This document shows positions 7,479 through 16,022 of a stretch of 33,713 bases of DNA, piece by piece. Every line of letters starts with the position of its first letter. Positions within the stretch are counted from its first letter, which is position 1. The position numbers and the translations under genes were made by a program. The stretch is from Segatella albensis DSM 11370 = JCM 12258. Lineage in GTDB: Bacteria; Bacteroidota; Bacteroidia; Bacteroidales; Bacteroidaceae. The notes beneath the pieces were generated by a model. It had not been told where the DNA came from. It did no database searches and saw only the letters and a program-made list of their open reading frames with translations. The stretch lies in the NCBI RefSeq assembly GCF_000426565.1, contig NZ_AUFP01000021.1, forward strand, positions 1 to 33,713, in the 5' to 3' direction.

Positions 7479-9095
7479 TTACTGATAGCCTACGTTCTGC
7501 TTGATAGTACCATTAGACATGGTTATCTCAGAATTTGGAATAGCAAAGAGAAGATCACGAGGGGCTTGGAAGTTGATACCCTTGTTACTGTTCTCCTGCT
7601 GGTTGGTTGTCTCGTATGGGTCGGTTGACTCTTGTGTGTTATACTTCACGAATGTTCCGTTTGGTCCCATCAGATGTTCCATCATGGTCTTGCCATCATC
7701 CATCTTCCAACGACGGATATCATCGAGGCGGGTGCCTTCGAGGGCTAACTCTAATCTGCGTTCTGTACGGATGGCATCGCGCAATGTTTTCCCGGTAGAG
7801 GTGACACTACTCAATCCTACACGATGACGAACTTCATTCAAAGCCCATTGGGCCTCTGTGTCCTTATTGAGTGCATTCTCTACCTCGGCATACATCAACA
7901 ATACTTCTGCATAACGAAGCAAACGGATGTTCAATGAGTTGTGAGCAGCATCGTATGGACTTGGACGTTTGGCTACTGGGATATAGAGTTTCATGTTGCA
8001 ACGGCCTGACTTATGCTTGCTGGCTGAGATAGGATAAGGATTATCCTCATTCCATGTATCGTCACCAGGAACTGCTGTCTGACCATCGTGGAGAATGGTA
8101 TATTTCAAGCGAACGGCATCACCAGCCTTGATGAAAGCATTCTCCAAATCACTGGTAGGAAGACCCCATGACCAACCAGAGTCATCACGAGAACCTACTA
8201 CTACTGAATAACGCTCACCGAGACTGTACTGTGTATCGTTGCTGGTCTGTATCTCAAAGAGACTCTCCTCGCCATTGTTATAATCGAGATTCCAAACCTT
8301 GCTGAAATCATCCATCAACTTATACTCTGGTGTACCATTTGCGTATGCTCCTCTACAGGTGAGTTCTTGCAAAAGTGGCTCAGCCTCCTGATACTTGCCT
8401 TGATAGAGATAAGCCTTTGCCAAGAAACCCTTGGCAGCACCACTGGTAGCTCGTCCCATGTCGGCATCACTATACTCTGACTTCTTTGGAAGGTCGGCAA
8501 TAGCATCCTTGAAATCCTGCTCTATCTGGGCGTATGTTTCTTCTGTTGTAGCACGGGTGATACCTTGTACCTCTGAAGGCATCTTCAATGACAGAGTAAG
8601 TGGCACGCCACCAAAGTTCTTTACCAAATCAAAATAGTAGAAACCACGGAGGAACTTAGCCTCAGCAATCAAGCGCTTCTGATATTTCTCATCGTTGAAA
8701 GTAACCTGAGGAATCTTATTGATGGCGATATTACACTGGGTGATTCCTTTATAACGATACTGCCAGAAGTTTTGGCAGGCATTACCGAGATCTATCGTAT
8801 TACCGGTAAACTGTGCTGCTGGTCGATAATCTCCTGGATCTTGGGTTGTATTTCCCATCCATTCGTCATCGGTAACCATGTTACACATATTGTAGAATTT
8901 ATAAATCTGCCACCAGTCACGACCATCAAGGAAGTTATAGCAACCGGTAATCTGCTTTGCACATTCCTCCTCTGTCGTGAAATAGTTTGCCATGTCTTGT
9001 TGACCACGAATAGGCTCGTCTAAGAAATCGGAACATGATGTCATGCCCATTGTCAAGGCAGAAGCCAAGGTCAAACCTATGATATATTTTTTCAT
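7479..9095 (-). CDS. SusD/RagB-family glycan-binding outer-membrane lipoprotein
   Basis: A 538-residue surface lipoprotein that sits as a lid on the SusC channel and hands it oligosaccharides. The lipoprotein signal (residues 1-21) ends in TSC with the lipidated Cys at 21, followed by SDFLDEP, the usual SusD opening. The N-terminal SusD-like region has the family's Trp-rich segment (DGRDWWQIYKFYN), the helical TPR-like core includes AEAKFLRGFYYFDLVKNFGGVPL, and the C-terminal RagB/SusD domain contains RLLRYAEVLLMYAEVENAL and ERRLELALEG. Length is normal. It follows susC with a 58-base gap, the invariable order in these loci. Confidence 0.95.
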   Translation of the reverse strand: MKKYIIGLTLASALTMGMTSCSDFLDEPIRGQQDMANYFTTEEECAKQITGCYNFLDGRDWWQIYKFYNMCNMVTDDEWMGNTTQDPGDYRPAAQFTGNTIDLGNACQNFWQYRYKGITQCNIAINKIPQVTFNDEKYQKRLIAEAKFLRGFYYFDLVKNFGGVPLTLSLKMPSEVQGITRATTEETYAQIEQDFKDAIADLPKKSEYSDADMGRATSGAAKGFLAKAYLYQGKYQEAEPLLQELTCRGAYANGTPEYKLMDDFSKVWNLDYNNGEESLFEIQTSNDTQYSLGERYSVVVGSRDDSGWSWGLPTSDLENAFIKAGDAVRLKYTILHDGQTAVPGDDTWNEDNPYPISASKHKSGRCNMKLYIPVAKRPSPYDAAHNSLNIRLLRYAEVLLMYAEVENALNKDTEAQWALNEVRHRVGLSSVTSTGKTLRDAIRTERRLELALEGTRLDDIRRWKMDDGKTMMEHLMGPNGTFVKYNTQESTDPYETTNQQENSNKGINFQAPRDLLFAIPNSEITMSNGTIKQNVGYQ

Positions 9096-9153
9096 AATCT
9101 TATTCTTTATTTAGATGATGATAGCTATTATATATAATAATGTGTATACTCGA

Positions 9154-12100
9154 TTAGAAACTTAAGTTCAAACCGAAGAGGACGGTACGTGGGTTAGGAT
9201 AACCGTTATAGTCGATACCTGCCTCTGTTACGCTTCTACCCATAGATGCTGTCTCTGGATCTGCACCGGAATATTTGGTGATGGTAAAGAGGTTCTGTGC
9301 TGATACTGAGAGGCGCAGAGACATCTTATTGTTAAACCATTTCTTAGGCATGGTGTAACCGATCTGGAGCAACTTGCAACGGAAGTAAGAGCCATCTTCT
9401 ACAAAGAAATCACTTACTCGCTTGTAGTTCATGTTGGAGTCGTTGACAGAAAGACGAGGAAATTCTGCGCCTGTATTGTCTGCTCGCCATGTTTTATTGT
9501 ATGTACCAGCATACACATTCTGGCCATCAGTACCTGCATAGCGACCCTTGTTGAGGTTGAACACATCATTACCTATTGTGCCATAGAAGTTAGCGATCAA
9601 GTCGAATCCTCTCCAAGCTGCATTGAGGTTGAAACCGATCATAAGGTCTGGGAATGGATTACCGATATGAGTCTTATCGTTGGCATCGATCACACCATCA
9701 TGGTTCAAGTCAACGAAACGGAGATCACCAGGTTGTGCATTTGCCTGAAGTGGCTTTCCATGCTCATTGGTATATGATTTCACCTCAGTTTCATTTTGGA
9801 AGATTCCGTCTGTTACATAACCATAGAATTGACTCAAAGACTCGCCCTCTGCATTGCGGACGATATAATCTCCACTGAAACCACCTGTCCAGATATAGTC
9901 ACCATTCAGTTTTATGGCTTTATTCTTTACCTGTGAGAGGTTCAAACCGACACCGTAGGTAAAGTCTTGGATCTGGTCATTCCAGTTGATGCCCAATTCC
10001 CAACCTGTTGCTTTCATCTTACCGACATTCTCCCACATCTGACCGTTCCACATCGGGTAACCCAAGATCAGAAGGTTGTCTTTCTTCATCAACATGTCAT
10101 GTGATGTCTTCTGGAAGTAATCGGCTGTAACCTTCAAACGACTCTGGAGCACAGCGAGGTCAAGACCTACGTTCCAGTCTTCCACGGTTTCCCACTTCAG
10201 GTTGCTATTACCGATACCACTTACGGTAGAACCTACCACACGATTGGCTGCTGAGCCAAAGACATAGTCTGTTGTACCGATAGAACTTAGATATGCTGAG
10301 TTGTCGATATTCTGATTACCTACTTTACCCCAACCTGCACGAATCTTGATATCATCAAAAACTTTCTGATTCTTCATAAACTCTTCGCCTGTCAAGCGCC
10401 ACGCACCTGATATAGAAGGGAATGTAGCCCACTTGTTGTCCTTTGAGAACTTTGAAGAGCCATCGATACGTACAGCTGCTGTCAGATAATACTTCTCATT
10501 GTAGTTGTACATCACACGACCCAGGTAAGATATCAACGAAGTGAAACTATCTGTACCTGATGCTGCAGGGTTCTTGGTACCGGAACTTGGATAACGCAAG
10601 GTTGCGTCATTGTTCGGGATGTTCTCGGAATAAGCCTGAGCCCAATAATCTTGGAAGCGCTCCATAGTATAACCACCCATCAAGTTCAAGTTGTGCTTCT
10701 TGTTGATGGTGGTCATATAGTTGACGGTATTGGTCCAGTTCCAATCTACCCAGTTCTCCATCTTACGGGTAGCATTATTGTTCTGGTTCTGCTCCAAGTT
10801 GTCTATAAAGAAGTTGACATTGAAATTGTCGGTTCTGCGGAAACGGGCATTCAGACCAAACTGTGACTTGATGGTCAAGCCCTTGATAGGATTCAAACTG
10901 AGATATGGGGTAGCCAACAAGCCATACTCACTGGCACCGGAATCCATACGGGCCATAGAGGCTACCGGGTTCCACTCTTGATTGTTATGAGAACGTGCAT
11001 AGTTGCTGTATGGATTACTTGTCCACTCGCTCTTGTCGAGCATGACCGGAGTTGTAGGATCCATAGACATGATAGCGCCCATCAATCCAGGGGTATCATC
11101 CCATTGCTCATAACGAGGGGTGAAATCAATACCGGCCTTCACTATCTTATTGAAGAGATACTCTGTAGAGAAACGGGCTGAAAGTTTCTGCCACTGACCT
11201 ACCTTATACTGGGAATCTTGTTTATAGTAACCAATGCTACCAGAATAGATAAGTTTGTCAGTACCACCGGAGAAAGCGAGGTCATAGTTCTGCTGTACGG
11301 CAATGTCGTTGATACATTCGTTCCACCAGTCGGTATAGACATCGGTACTTCCCTTGAAAGGAGATACGTTGCCGTCATTTGTATAACGGGCATCAAACAC
11401 TTGTTTGTATTCCTGTGAGTCTGCCATCTTCTGCTTCTTCAAGGTCTGAAGACCTACCGTTGCTGTAACATTAAACTTGGCCTCTCCCTTCTTGCCTTTC
11501 TTTGTAGTAATCAAGACAACACCATTTGAAGCACGAGTACCGTAAATTGCAGAAGCTGAAGCATCCTTCAAGACCTGCATACTCTCGATATCGTTTTGGT
11601 TGAGGAAATTAATATTGGTTCCTACTGGCATACCATCTACCACGTAGAGAGGGTCGGAACCATTCACCGTGGTGACACCACGAATGATAACACGAGGAGA
11701 AGAACCTGGACCTCCGGCACCACTGATCTGTACACCGTTGACCTGTCCCTGAAGGGCATTCATCACGTTACCCGTAGAGAGTTTTTCCAACTTCTCTCCC
11801 TTGATTGCAGAGATGGAACTGGTTAGGTCGCCTTTCTTCACCTGACCATAACCGATGACAACGACTTCGTTCAAGTCATTGGCATCATCCTTTAGGGTGA
11901 AATTAATTTGAGAACGGTCGCCTATCTTTACCGACTGATTTGCCATACCTACGTAAGACACTTCGAGGATAGCATTCTTGTCGGCATTGATGACGTATTT
12001 ACCATCCATGTCTGTCACAGCACCATTACTTGTACCCTTCACTTTTACGAATGCACCAATAATAGGCTCGTTGTTACTATCCACGACAGTACCTGTGACC

Positions 12101-12171
12101 TTGACGCTCTGTGCATTTATCGTCAAAGCAAAACTCGTAGCCATGGCAGCTAGAATATATTTCTTATTCAT
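9154..12171 (-). CDS. SusC/RagA-family TonB-dependent outer-membrane transporter
   Basis: A 1005-residue TonB-dependent channel for importing oligosaccharides. A signal peptide (1-20, ending TINAQ) leads into a carboxypeptidase-regulatory-like domain (about 22-95, with GTVVDSNNEPIIGAFVKVKG and DMDGKY). Next come the LNEVVVIGYGQ motif that serves as TonB box (100-110) and the plug domain (about 115-235, with PRVIIRGVTT and DPLYVVDGMP and KDASASAIYGTRASNGV). The beta-barrel fills the rest and ends in the aromatic terminal strand VLFGLNLSF recognised by BAM. It lies 48 bases after the glycan-binding lipoprotein gene and just upstream of susD. Confidence 0.96.
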   Translation of the reverse strand: MNKKYILAAMATSFALTINAQSVKVTGTVVDSNNEPIIGAFVKVKGTSNGAVTDMDGKYVINADKNAILEVSYVGMANQSVKIGDRSQINFTLKDDANDLNEVVVIGYGQVKKGDLTSSISAIKGEKLEKLSTGNVMNALQGQVNGVQISGAGGPGSSPRVIIRGVTTVNGSDPLYVVDGMPVGTNINFLNQNDIESMQVLKDASASAIYGTRASNGVVLITTKKGKKGEAKFNVTATVGLQTLKKQKMADSQEYKQVFDARYTNDGNVSPFKGSTDVYTDWWNECINDIAVQQNYDLAFSGGTDKLIYSGSIGYYKQDSQYKVGQWQKLSARFSTEYLFNKIVKAGIDFTPRYEQWDDTPGLMGAIMSMDPTTPVMLDKSEWTSNPYSNYARSHNNQEWNPVASMARMDSGASEYGLLATPYLSLNPIKGLTIKSQFGLNARFRRTDNFNVNFFIDNLEQNQNNNATRKMENWVDWNWTNTVNYMTTINKKHNLNLMGGYTMERFQDYWAQAYSENIPNNDATLRYPSSGTKNPAASGTDSFTSLISYLGRVMYNYNEKYYLTAAVRIDGSSKFSKDNKWATFPSISGAWRLTGEEFMKNQKVFDDIKIRAGWGKVGNQNIDNSAYLSSIGTTDYVFGSAANRVVGSTVSGIGNSNLKWETVEDWNVGLDLAVLQSRLKVTADYFQKTSHDMLMKKDNLLILGYPMWNGQMWENVGKMKATGWELGINWNDQIQDFTYGVGLNLSQVKNKAIKLNGDYIWTGGFSGDYIVRNAEGESLSQFYGYVTDGIFQNETEVKSYTNEHGKPLQANAQPGDLRFVDLNHDGVIDANDKTHIGNPFPDLMIGFNLNAAWRGFDLIANFYGTIGNDVFNLNKGRYAGTDGQNVYAGTYNKTWRADNTGAEFPRLSVNDSNMNYKRVSDFFVEDGSYFRCKLLQIGYTMPKKWFNNKMSLRLSVSAQNLFTITKYSGADPETASMGRSVTEAGIDYNGYPNPRTVLFGLNLSF

Positions 12172-12219
12172 AATGATTCTTATCTAAAATATGATTGATT
12201 TATTTGTACTATTCTCTCT

Positions 12220-13689
12220 TTATTTTGCCTTCACGAGGATAATACGTGAGCGCAATAAAGCATAATCGAACTCAAAACGATATGTACCTGTCACCGGAGC
12301 CTTCACACTCTTCATGTTTTCTCCACCATTCTTCACGTTCTTCTCATTGTTATCAGAACCATCGAAACGCCAGTATGGCTCAGGCCACCAACCCCACCAG
12401 TGTGTCTGACTGATGGTAAATGATACTTCATCACCAGCCTTGAGGTCGAATTCACGATAGAGTAGATATGGATTGGTCTTGCTTTGGTTCAAGATAAAGG
12501 CATCGTTATTTTGATTGGTCGTCCAGTTTGGAGTACTTGGAAGACCGCTACCAGCCAAACAAATCTGAGCAGGTTGATCACCGGAACCATCATTGAAGTT
12601 GATTGTCGTTGTACCATTAAGCGTCATCTTAACGGTTGTAGGAGTATAACGCTTTACGTTATAGTCACCGCTTATCGTATTGAAAGTAATCTCGTAATAG
12701 CCGACCTCATCAAGGATGATTTCCTTAGCCTCAGTAGGATTGCTTGTCAAGAGTCCGGTATTCTCATCGACACCGAAACATATAGGATTGAAGTCGGTCA
12801 TCTGAGGGATGAAACGGATACCTGTACCAGCCTTCTGATTATAATAATGTGCTGTATATTGATATTTACCTGTATGTTCTATCAACATAGGCACACCATA
12901 GAGGTCGCTTGTGAGAGCTGCTGCATCCGAAACATCTGCCAAATACATCTTTTCAAAATCTGGCAACTCACTTACTTTAATAACGCTTGTAGTAGATGTC
13001 ATGTTTTTCATTCCATCATACACTCGCAAAGTCATCACATAAGAAGCCTCCTTAGCAGGTACATCGTACTGTTTTTTCAATGCGTACTCCTTCACGCCAT
13101 TCAACAATACTGAATCCTTGATATTCAAACCAGGAATATCGACCACGATGCTCTGGAGCTTCTTGTTGTCAGAAACCGAAGCATTAAGGGTAAGCTTAGG
13201 ATTCTGCAAGAGGACTGTCAACTCTGAAGAGGGAGCTGATGTAAATGTAGGGAAAGTGAAGTCACCATCACCTTTTACGGTAAGGGTAGCAGAAGTTGTA
13301 TTGCCTACAACATCCTCTACAGTCACTTCCAAAGGGAAGTTACTATCATCAGTCCAATCATTGGCAGGCGTATAAGCGTAGTCAAGATTGTATTCATGGA
13401 GTAAACTATCTCCATAAATTTCCAATAAGTTGATAGTTTTGTCGAGGAGCATACCCTCATTTTTCAAACGAATAGATTTGATACCATCTGCGTCCTTTAC
13501 AGTACCTGTGATATTAAAACTACGTCCGGGTTCTGCATGAATCTGATCGGTAGTTAGTGCAATCGTTGGTGCCTGACCATCCACAGTTGGGAAATCATCG
13601 TCACTGCTGCAAGATTGGAATGTCATTCCAATCAAAGCGACAAAAGCCCATAAAAGGGGCTGTTTTAGATTTAAAATGTTAATTGTCAT
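12220..13689 (-). CDS. Surface glycan-binding lipoprotein, first gene of the locus
   Basis: A 489-residue predicted outer-membrane lipoprotein in the position of a SusE/SusF-like or other surface glycan-binding protein. The lipoprotein signal ends QSC with Cys27, followed by SSDDDF, an acidic stretch typical of surface export in Bacteroidetes. Residues about 35-240 look like two immunoglobulin-like beta-sandwich repeats (APTIALTTDQIHAEPG; TLNASVSDNKKLQSIVVDIPG). The middle is a SusE/F-like beta domain. The C-terminal domain (about 350-489) holds a dense aromatic cluster, THWWGWWPEPYWRF at 429-442, a good candidate for sugar stacking. Unlike most such proteins it is encoded before susC, not after susD. 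Its target sugar is unknown; the family is not recognised beyond this. Confidence 0.8.
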   Translation of the reverse strand: MTINILNLKQPLLWAFVALIGMTFQSCSSDDDFPTVDGQAPTIALTTDQIHAEPGRSFNITGTVKDADGIKSIRLKNEGMLLDKTINLLEIYGDSLLHEYNLDYAYTPANDWTDDSNFPLEVTVEDVVGNTTSATLTVKGDGDFTFPTFTSAPSSELTVLLQNPKLTLNASVSDNKKLQSIVVDIPGLNIKDSVLLNGVKEYALKKQYDVPAKEASYVMTLRVYDGMKNMTSTTSVIKVSELPDFEKMYLADVSDAAALTSDLYGVPMLIEHTGKYQYTAHYYNQKAGTGIRFIPQMTDFNPICFGVDENTGLLTSNPTEAKEIILDEVGYYEITFNTISGDYNVKRYTPTTVKMTLNGTTTINFNDGSGDQPAQICLAGSGLPSTPNWTTNQNNDAFILNQSKTNPYLLYREFDLKAGDEVSFTISQTHWWGWWPEPYWRFDGSDNNEKNVKNGGENMKSVKAPVTGTYRFEFDYALLRSRIILVKAK

Positions 13690-14380
13690 AAGACGTTGTT
13701 TAGGTTAGATTATATAATACTTATTTTTTACTGTGTTTTCCTTACTTACTTTCTTTATTTCACCTTATTATATAGGAACAATCCTATTATCTTGAAGATT
13801 TAGACGCAGTATGCCTTAATTGCAAAAATACAATATATTTCTTTTACTTTTCGGGCACAAATATACTGAAAATTTATGATTTTGATAGATATTTTTCGTG
13901 CAATGAGCATACACAAATCATGCAACGACCGTTTTTTATCCTTTTTCTCCACTACTGTACATGTTTCCATTCTTTCTTTTTTGAGGAATTTTAATAAGGT
14001 GTGCTAAATCCTTCAAAAATCACAGGAATCGACCTCTAAGAGATTTTGGGGGGAATGAAGTTAACTGCATCGCCTTACGAAGTTAACTTCATCGGTTTAC
14101 AAAGTTAACTGCATAAGCTAACACGAATAGGTATGTAACCTTGCACAGTTAACTGCATAAGGCTACAATTCTTGTATTATCGAGGGTTAAACAAATAACA
14201 AATTCACAGTAACCTGATAATCAAGCAATTACAATTCGACCACAATTTTATATTCGTAATCGCCCTATTTCCAATTCTGAATTTGCGAATTATGAGCATC
14301 TTTTTGCAGTTGGACATTAAGAAACAAAAATATCTGTTAACGTTCGCAGGATTCAACTTACGGGGGGGTACCATTCTCTT
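13690..14380. other. Control region between the WYL regulator and the glycan locus
   Basis: A 691-base stretch without a gene. It is AT-rich near the locus. Two minus-strand candidates for a -7 element are present, TATTTTTG (13830-13823) and TATATTTG (13865-13858), neither with a TTTG at the standard 20-base spacing, as expected for an activator-dependent promoter. The stretch contains an ATAGGA/TCCTAT inverted repeat at 13772-13787 in the presumed leader, a run of seven G at 14362-14368, and the 22-bp repeat array described separately. A 92-codon plus-strand frame starting at 14283 is mostly the complement of the WYL gene and is not convincing. Confidence 0.6.
14057..14166. repeat. Five tandem 22-bp units with GTTAAC-centred dyads
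   Basis: Units at 14057-14078, 14079-14100, 14101-14122, 14123-14144 and 14145-14166 are each exactly 22 bases. Units 1, 2, 3 and 5 share AGTTAACT(G/T)CAT followed by an 8-base spacer ending in AC; unit 4 is degenerate and has lost the core. The core sits in a near-palindrome, for example ATGAAGTTAACTGCAT at 14055-14070 and CAGTTAACTG in unit 5. A 22-base period is about two turns of the helix, so the dyads lie on one face. This looks like an array of operator sites, but a neutral tandem repeat is possible. Confidence 0.85.
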
Positions 14381-15364
14381 CTATATAGACTGGTATTTCT
14401 TTAGGTTCTCCTCCATTTTCGTTCTTATCTCTTTGCGATACCACTCCGGTGACAACACTTCGATGTCGGGAAGAAATGAAAAAATCTGTTGTGTCAACTC
14501 TCTCGTTGGTTTCACACATATTGATATCGTGTTAGGTTCTTCACAGATTTTCTGGGAATGATGCAATGGTTTGGAGACGACATACGGGAAACGTTGTGGC
14601 GAGAAGCGAAGTACGATTTCCTCCGTCGGCACCTCTTCGTATGGAACAGAGACTCCGATCACATCATCGAAATAGGTTTCAAAATTGATTTTCTCATTCT
14701 TGATAAATGATATGTCTGATTTCTCAAACGAGACAATGCGGTCTAATGCATAGTTTTCGATCTTGTCATTCTCTGAATTCAACCCAAAAAGAAACCATCT
14801 GCCATTGTATTGTTTGACATAGTATGGATGTACGACACAAGCACGTGCCTCTTTACCAAAAGAATGATAAATAATTTCGAGTACCTGATGATTGATCGTG
14901 GCATCGATGATACCAGAAAGATGCTCCGCTCCTTTAAGCATATCATTCTGCGCAAAGGATATCAGTTTCTCTGAGTTGGGTTTGACGCCAAAACGTATCT
15001 CCAAACTGGAAATAACTTCCTCCAACCATGCGTTGGCAGGGAGTCCACGATAACGTCCCAGCATATCGATAGTGGCGCGAAGATTCTTCAACTCTTCCGG
15101 TGACATCTCATTATCAAAGAGACTGAAAGACGGATCTGTATAAACATAATAGGCTTTATTACCTTCATAACGTACGGCCTTAATAGGTGCATCATACGGA
15201 TCGAGTTTCATATTGGAAATATCTTCCCGAATTTGACGCAAACTGATATTATACCCCAGTTTATCACTAACATAATCTACCAGTTGTTCAATATTATATC
15301 GTTTGTTATGAAAACAATAATCAAGTAACTGATAACGCATAAAGGCGTTCTTGTTTATAGGCAT
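14381..15364 (-). CDS. WYL-domain transcriptional regulator
   Basis: A 327-residue DNA-binding protein of the DeoR-like HTH plus WYL class; WYL domains sense small ligands or nucleic acid. The N-terminal winged helix-turn-helix spans about residues 5-70 (YNIEQLVDYVSDKLGYNISLRQIREDI). A helical linker follows, and the WYL domain is at about 150-225 with HPYYVKQYNGRWFLFGL and NYALDRIVSF. A C-terminal WCX-type region (about 240-327, ending KMEENLKKYQ) completes the usual layout. It is transcribed toward the glycan locus, 691 bases upstream of it, and is the only regulator adjacent to it. Control of the locus is an inference from position; such proteins also act elsewhere in the genome. Confidence 0.9.
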   Translation of the reverse strand: MPINKNAFMRYQLLDYCFHNKRYNIEQLVDYVSDKLGYNISLRQIREDISNMKLDPYDAPIKAVRYEGNKAYYVYTDPSFSLFDNEMSPEELKNLRATIDMLGRYRGLPANAWLEEVISSLEIRFGVKPNSEKLISFAQNDMLKGAEHLSGIIDATINHQVLEIIYHSFGKEARACVVHPYYVKQYNGRWFLFGLNSENDKIENYALDRIVSFEKSDISFIKNEKINFETYFDDVIGVSVPYEEVPTEEIVLRFSPQRFPYVVSKPLHHSQKICEEPNTISICVKPTRELTQQIFSFLPDIEVLSPEWYRKEIRTKMEENLKKYQSI

Positions 15365-15393
15365 GGTCTCTCTTTTTTATCGTTAAAGTATCA

Positions 15394-15413
15394 ACACTCC
15401 ATATCAGGAGTGT
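15394..15413. promoter_or_regulatory. Inverted repeat in the WYL gene leader
   Basis: ACACTCC (15394-15400) and GGAGTGT (15407-15413) form a perfect 7-bp inverted repeat with a 6-base spacer. It lies between the candidate -7 element and the start codon of the WYL gene, about 30 bases before the ATG. No T-tract follows, so it is not a terminator. It could be a self-regulatory operator or an RNA hairpin near the start codon. Confidence 0.5.
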
Positions 15414-15433
15414 GCTATTAGATTACTAAATGA

Positions 15434-15441
15434 CAAAGGTA
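15434..15441 (-). promoter_or_regulatory. Candidate -7 element for the WYL gene
   Basis: The minus strand reads TACCTTTG, a match to TAnnTTTG, about 70 bases upstream of the start codon. No TTTG is present at the usual 20-base spacing, so only half the promoter pattern is seen. Confidence 0.4.
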
Positions 15442-15534
15442 ACAAAAATTGTCGGGATACTTTTCTTTCTCAATTAAAAAAAAATACGAACGGGCATTTA
15501 TCAACAGAAAGATTCACGATACGAAATAATTCTG

Positions 15535-15542
15535 TAACTTTG
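15535..15542 (+). promoter_or_regulatory. Candidate -7 element for the DUF4186 gene
   Basis: TAACTTTG matches TAnnTTTG and lies 49 bases before the ATG at 15592. The -33 element is not recognisable. Confidence 0.4.
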
Positions 15543-15591
15543 CACACGATAATCCTTATGATTATCATGATTCCATAAAGGAGAGAAAGAT

Positions 15592-16020
15592 ATGTGTAAA
15601 CAATTAGAACTATTTCCTGAAGAAAAGCAACAGGAAGATAAGGACCGGAAAGAGGCTGAGACAATCGACCTGAACCCTCTGTTTGAGCGACTTGCCAAAA
15701 GTAAGTTCCGTAGTTCGTTCTATCTCAATGCTAAGGATAAAGAGTATATACATTCTAAAGGTTGGGAGAAGATAGAAGAAGGTACTCGCAAAACCATCGC
15801 AACCCGACTGGCTCCCGAATGCATCCCGAACGATGGCAAGCAGACTCCAATGCGCCACGGCATCTTTCCTCCTTTCATCGCGCAACATGCTACGGGATGC
15901 TGTTGCCGCGGTTGTCTGGAAAAATGGCATGGCATACCTAAAGGGCGGCAACTCACAATGAAAGAGCAGGCATACATTACTCATGTCATCATGGAGTGGC
16001 TGCACAGAAACGTTCAATAG
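15592..16020 (+). CDS. DUF4186 family protein
   Basis: A 142-residue cytoplasmic protein of the uncharacterised DUF4186 family. The conserved part spans about residues 45-140 and contains MRHGIFPPFIAQHATGCCCRGCLEKWHGIPKG, split here by HATG and by the C.C..C cluster. The Cys and His residues (CCCRGC, HATG, KWHG) suggest a bound metal, but no activity is established for the family that I can name. The first 40 residues are a variable charged extension (ELFPEEKQQEDKDRKEAE). It is a single-gene unit divergent from the WYL gene, with its own candidate promoter. Confidence 0.85.
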   Translation: MCKQLELFPEEKQQEDKDRKEAETIDLNPLFERLAKSKFRSSFYLNAKDKEYIHSKGWEKIEEGTRKTIATRLAPECIPNDGKQTPMRHGIFPPFIAQHATGCCCRGCLEKWHGIPKGRQLTMKEQAYITHVIMEWLHRNVQ

Positions 16021-16022
16021 TT

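Noticed and set aside
9126..9141. AT-rich dyad ATTATATATAAT in the susC-susD gap, also seen near 33335
   Set aside because: Pure A/T palindromes are expected by chance in AT-rich gaps; there is no GC stem or T-tract for a terminator.
14057..14166. CRISPR array as an explanation for the 22-bp repeats
   Set aside because: The units abut as tandem repeats, the 8-base segment between cores is itself conserved, and no cas gene is present.
14362..14368. Run of seven G between the WYL gene and the repeat array
   Set aside because: A possible slippage tract, but it is outside any gene and not within a recognisable promoter spacer, so phase variation is not supported.
14283..14561. 92-codon plus-strand frame in the control region
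   Set aside because: Two thirds of it is the complement of the WYL gene 3' end, and the rest has no motif.
13690..15364. Invertible promoter upstream of the glycan locus
   Set aside because: I found no pair of long inverted repeats flanking a promoter-sized segment and no nearby recombinase gene.
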